A stretch of 23,571 bases of DNA from an uncultured Lautropia sp. GTDB lineage: Bacteria > Pseudomonadota > Gammaproteobacteria > Burkholderiales > Burkholderiaceae_E. A program made the translations under genes and the position numbers. Shown here piece by piece: positions 22,483 through 23,571 of the stretch; position 1 is the stretch's first letter, and each line of letters begins with the position of its first letter. The notes under the pieces were generated by a model. That model saw only the letters and a list, made by a program, of their open reading frames with translations. It was not told where the DNA came from and made no database searches. The stretch spans positions 1-23,571 of the forward strand of contig CALIXC010000249.1 of the NCBI GenBank assembly GCA_938046755.1. The letters run 5' to 3'.

Positions 22483-23400
22483 ATGGACACCCCGTTGCCC
22501 TTCAACCTGCTGAAATCCATTCAGGAACGCCTGTCCGGCTGGAACAGACCTGTCATCACCGACTATGAGCTGGCCGTGCTCATCACCCGGTTGACCGACA
22601 CGTCCGGACAACCACCAGACCCCCGTTCCCACCAACAGACGGTAGACAACCTGCTTTCGACCGGCCTGCTCCTGCCTGACAAGGATTTCCGGAAAGGAAC
22701 CGTGTATCGGCTCTTCGGCAAGAACAACCCCGCCGCCACGCAGGTTGCCTGCGCTGTGGATCCATTTGCCTATGTCTCGCACCTCAGTGCCATGGAATAC
22801 CACGGCCTGACGGACCGCTTTCCGAAAATCCTCTACATCACCACCCCCGACGACAAAGCATGGCGCGCACAGGCCGACGCCCGCATGGCAGCCGACCTGG
22901 GTGAACGGCTTTCGGCCTACCGTCAGACAGGTCTTCCTGTCCTGCGTCGTCAGCCCAGCCAGAGCATTGAAGGCCACCATGTGGAACTCATGCGCCGCAG
23001 CCACCTGGGGGCATTCAGGGTCGTGCGAAGCACCGGCGTGCGCGTCGCCACCATCGGCCGGACTTTCCTGGACATGGTCCGTGAGCCCGAGCTCTGTGGC
23101 GGCATCCTGCACGTCATCGATGTCTACCGAAGCCGGGCGGCACAGTACCTGTCATTGATCGTTGATGATGCGGAACGCCACGGCACGGCCATCGACAAGG
23201 TCAGGCTGGGCTTTCTGCTGACCGAAGTGTGCCACCTCTCCGATCCTCGCATCGAAGGCTGGACCCGGCATGCCCAGCGCGGCGGATCCCGCAAGCTGGA
23301 CCCACAGGCGGAATACGATCCCCGATATTCCGAGAAGTGGATGCTCTCCATCAACGTGCCCACCTTGCACACCAATACCATGGATGATGCCCATGAATGA
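22483..23400 (+). CDS. abiEi: AbiEi-family antitoxin / autorepressor (type IV toxin-antitoxin)
   Basis: AbiEi is the antitoxin of the AbiE phage-defence toxin-antitoxin family: an N-terminal winged-helix part binds the operon's own promoter, and a C-terminal domain is needed to counter the toxin. The 305-residue product fits the long proteobacterial form. N-terminal residues 1-80 are helical and HTH-like. The AbiEi domain starts at about 90 with DPFAYVSHLSAMEYHGLTDRFP and ILYITTP, and continues through GAFRVVRSTGVRVATIGRTFLDMVREPELCGGILHVIDVY. The start ATG has only a weak AGGT upstream. The stop overlaps the next gene's start (ATGAATGA). Base composition looks less GC-rich than the flanking genes, consistent with transfer, though not computed. 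Confidence 0.85.
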   Translation: MDTPLPFNLLKSIQERLSGWNRPVITDYELAVLITRLTDTSGQPPDPRSHQQTVDNLLSTGLLLPDKDFRKGTVYRLFGKNNPAATQVACAVDPFAYVSHLSAMEYHGLTDRFPKILYITTPDDKAWRAQADARMAADLGERLSAYRQTGLPVLRRQPSQSIEGHHVELMRRSHLGAFRVVRSTGVRVATIGRTFLDMVREPELCGGILHVIDVYRSRAAQYLSLIVDDAERHGTAIDKVRLGFLLTEVCHLSDPRIEGWTRHAQRGGSRKLDPQAEYDPRYSEKWMLSINVPTLHTNTMDDAHE

Positions 23401-23571
23401 AGTGGACATCGAACGTTGGGTCGATGATGCACCCACCCATCAAAGGGGCTTTCGGGAAGCCGTCCACATCATCCTGGACAGCATCGGCCATTCACGTAAC
23501 CTGCAGGCCCGCATGGCTTGCCAGAGCAAGGGGCTGACCCCAACCGCCCGATCCATGGAAGATGAGGCCGT
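23393..23571 (+). CDS. abiEii: AbiEii-family toxin, 5' portion, possibly disrupted
   Basis: AbiEii toxins are nucleotidyltransferase-fold proteins that block growth, in characterised members by modifying tRNA. The frame begins at ATG 23393, overlapping the abiEi stop by 8 nt as is usual for the pair. Its first 41 residues or so (MNEVDIERWVDDAPTHQRGF, then REAVHIILDSIGHSRNLQARM) look like a normal AbiEii N-terminus. The family then expects a KGG-type nucleotidyltransferase motif. Instead the frame reads ACQSKGLTPTARSMEDEAV, and the other two frames do not restore it. This may be a deletion or insertion junction, or a divergent member. The gene runs off the right edge, so intactness cannot be judged. 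Confidence 0.6.
   Translation, partial: MNEVDIERWVDDAPTHQRGFREAVHIILDSIGHSRNLQARMACQSKGLTPTARSMEDEA

Noticed and set aside
1..23571. CRISPR arrays, tRNA or rRNA genes, insertion sequences, attachment sites, replication origins
   Set aside because: No regularly spaced direct repeats, no cloverleaf or rRNA sequence, no transposase or terminal repeats, and no cluster of DnaA-like boxes were seen on reading through the window.

Overview
The window is GC-rich, densely coded bacterial chromosome, most likely from a betaproteobacterium of the order Burkholderiales. That placement is inferred from the combination of GlpT/GlpD, long-form LeuA, TamA/TamB and Fpr types together with the base composition. 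The species cannot be named from sequence alone. Nearly everything is housekeeping. The only clear accessory locus is an AbiE-type toxin-antitoxin unit at the right edge.

Layout, left to right. (1) 1-1418, minus strand: the head of a class Ib ribonucleotide reductase operon, nrdH-nrdI-nrdE (nrdE runs off the left edge). It is preceded by a cobalamin riboswitch and, over the promoter, two NrdR boxes 31 bp apart. (2) 1776-2561, minus: fpr, ferredoxin/flavodoxin-NADP+ reductase, with its own promoter. (3) 2882-9156, minus: tamA-tamB, the outer-membrane translocation and assembly module, with 2 nt between the genes. (4) 9459-12623, minus: glpT-glpD for glycerol-3-phosphate uptake and oxidation, ending in a cluster of four hairpins whose last member has a U-tract. 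(5) 12864-14725, minus: leuA preceded by a leucine-rich leader peptide and a terminator hairpin, a leucine attenuator. (6) 14936-18020, plus: a short PepSY-like remnant, then ahpC and ahpF (peroxide detoxification) with an intercistronic terminator. A chain of hairpins follows, ending in a strong intrinsic terminator. (7) 18055-22155, minus: an AlkD-like DNA alkylation repair protein, a GNAT acetyltransferase, and a large MscS-family channel with a DUF3772-like N-terminal region. (8) 22388-23571, plus: a promoter overlapped by two inverted repeats, abiEi (antitoxin/repressor), and the start of abiEii, whose reading frame departs from the family pattern just where the nucleotidyltransferase core should begin.

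The main interest lies in the regulatory DNA between ordinary genes: dual B12 and NrdR control of nrdHIEF, the leu leader/attenuator, the structured RNA region after ahpF, the hairpin cluster after glpD, and the AbiEi operator. I found no clearly new multi-gene system. The least ordinary items are the possibly broken AbiEii and the hairpin array downstream of ahpF. All calls rest on reading the sequence and remembered family motifs; no search was run.
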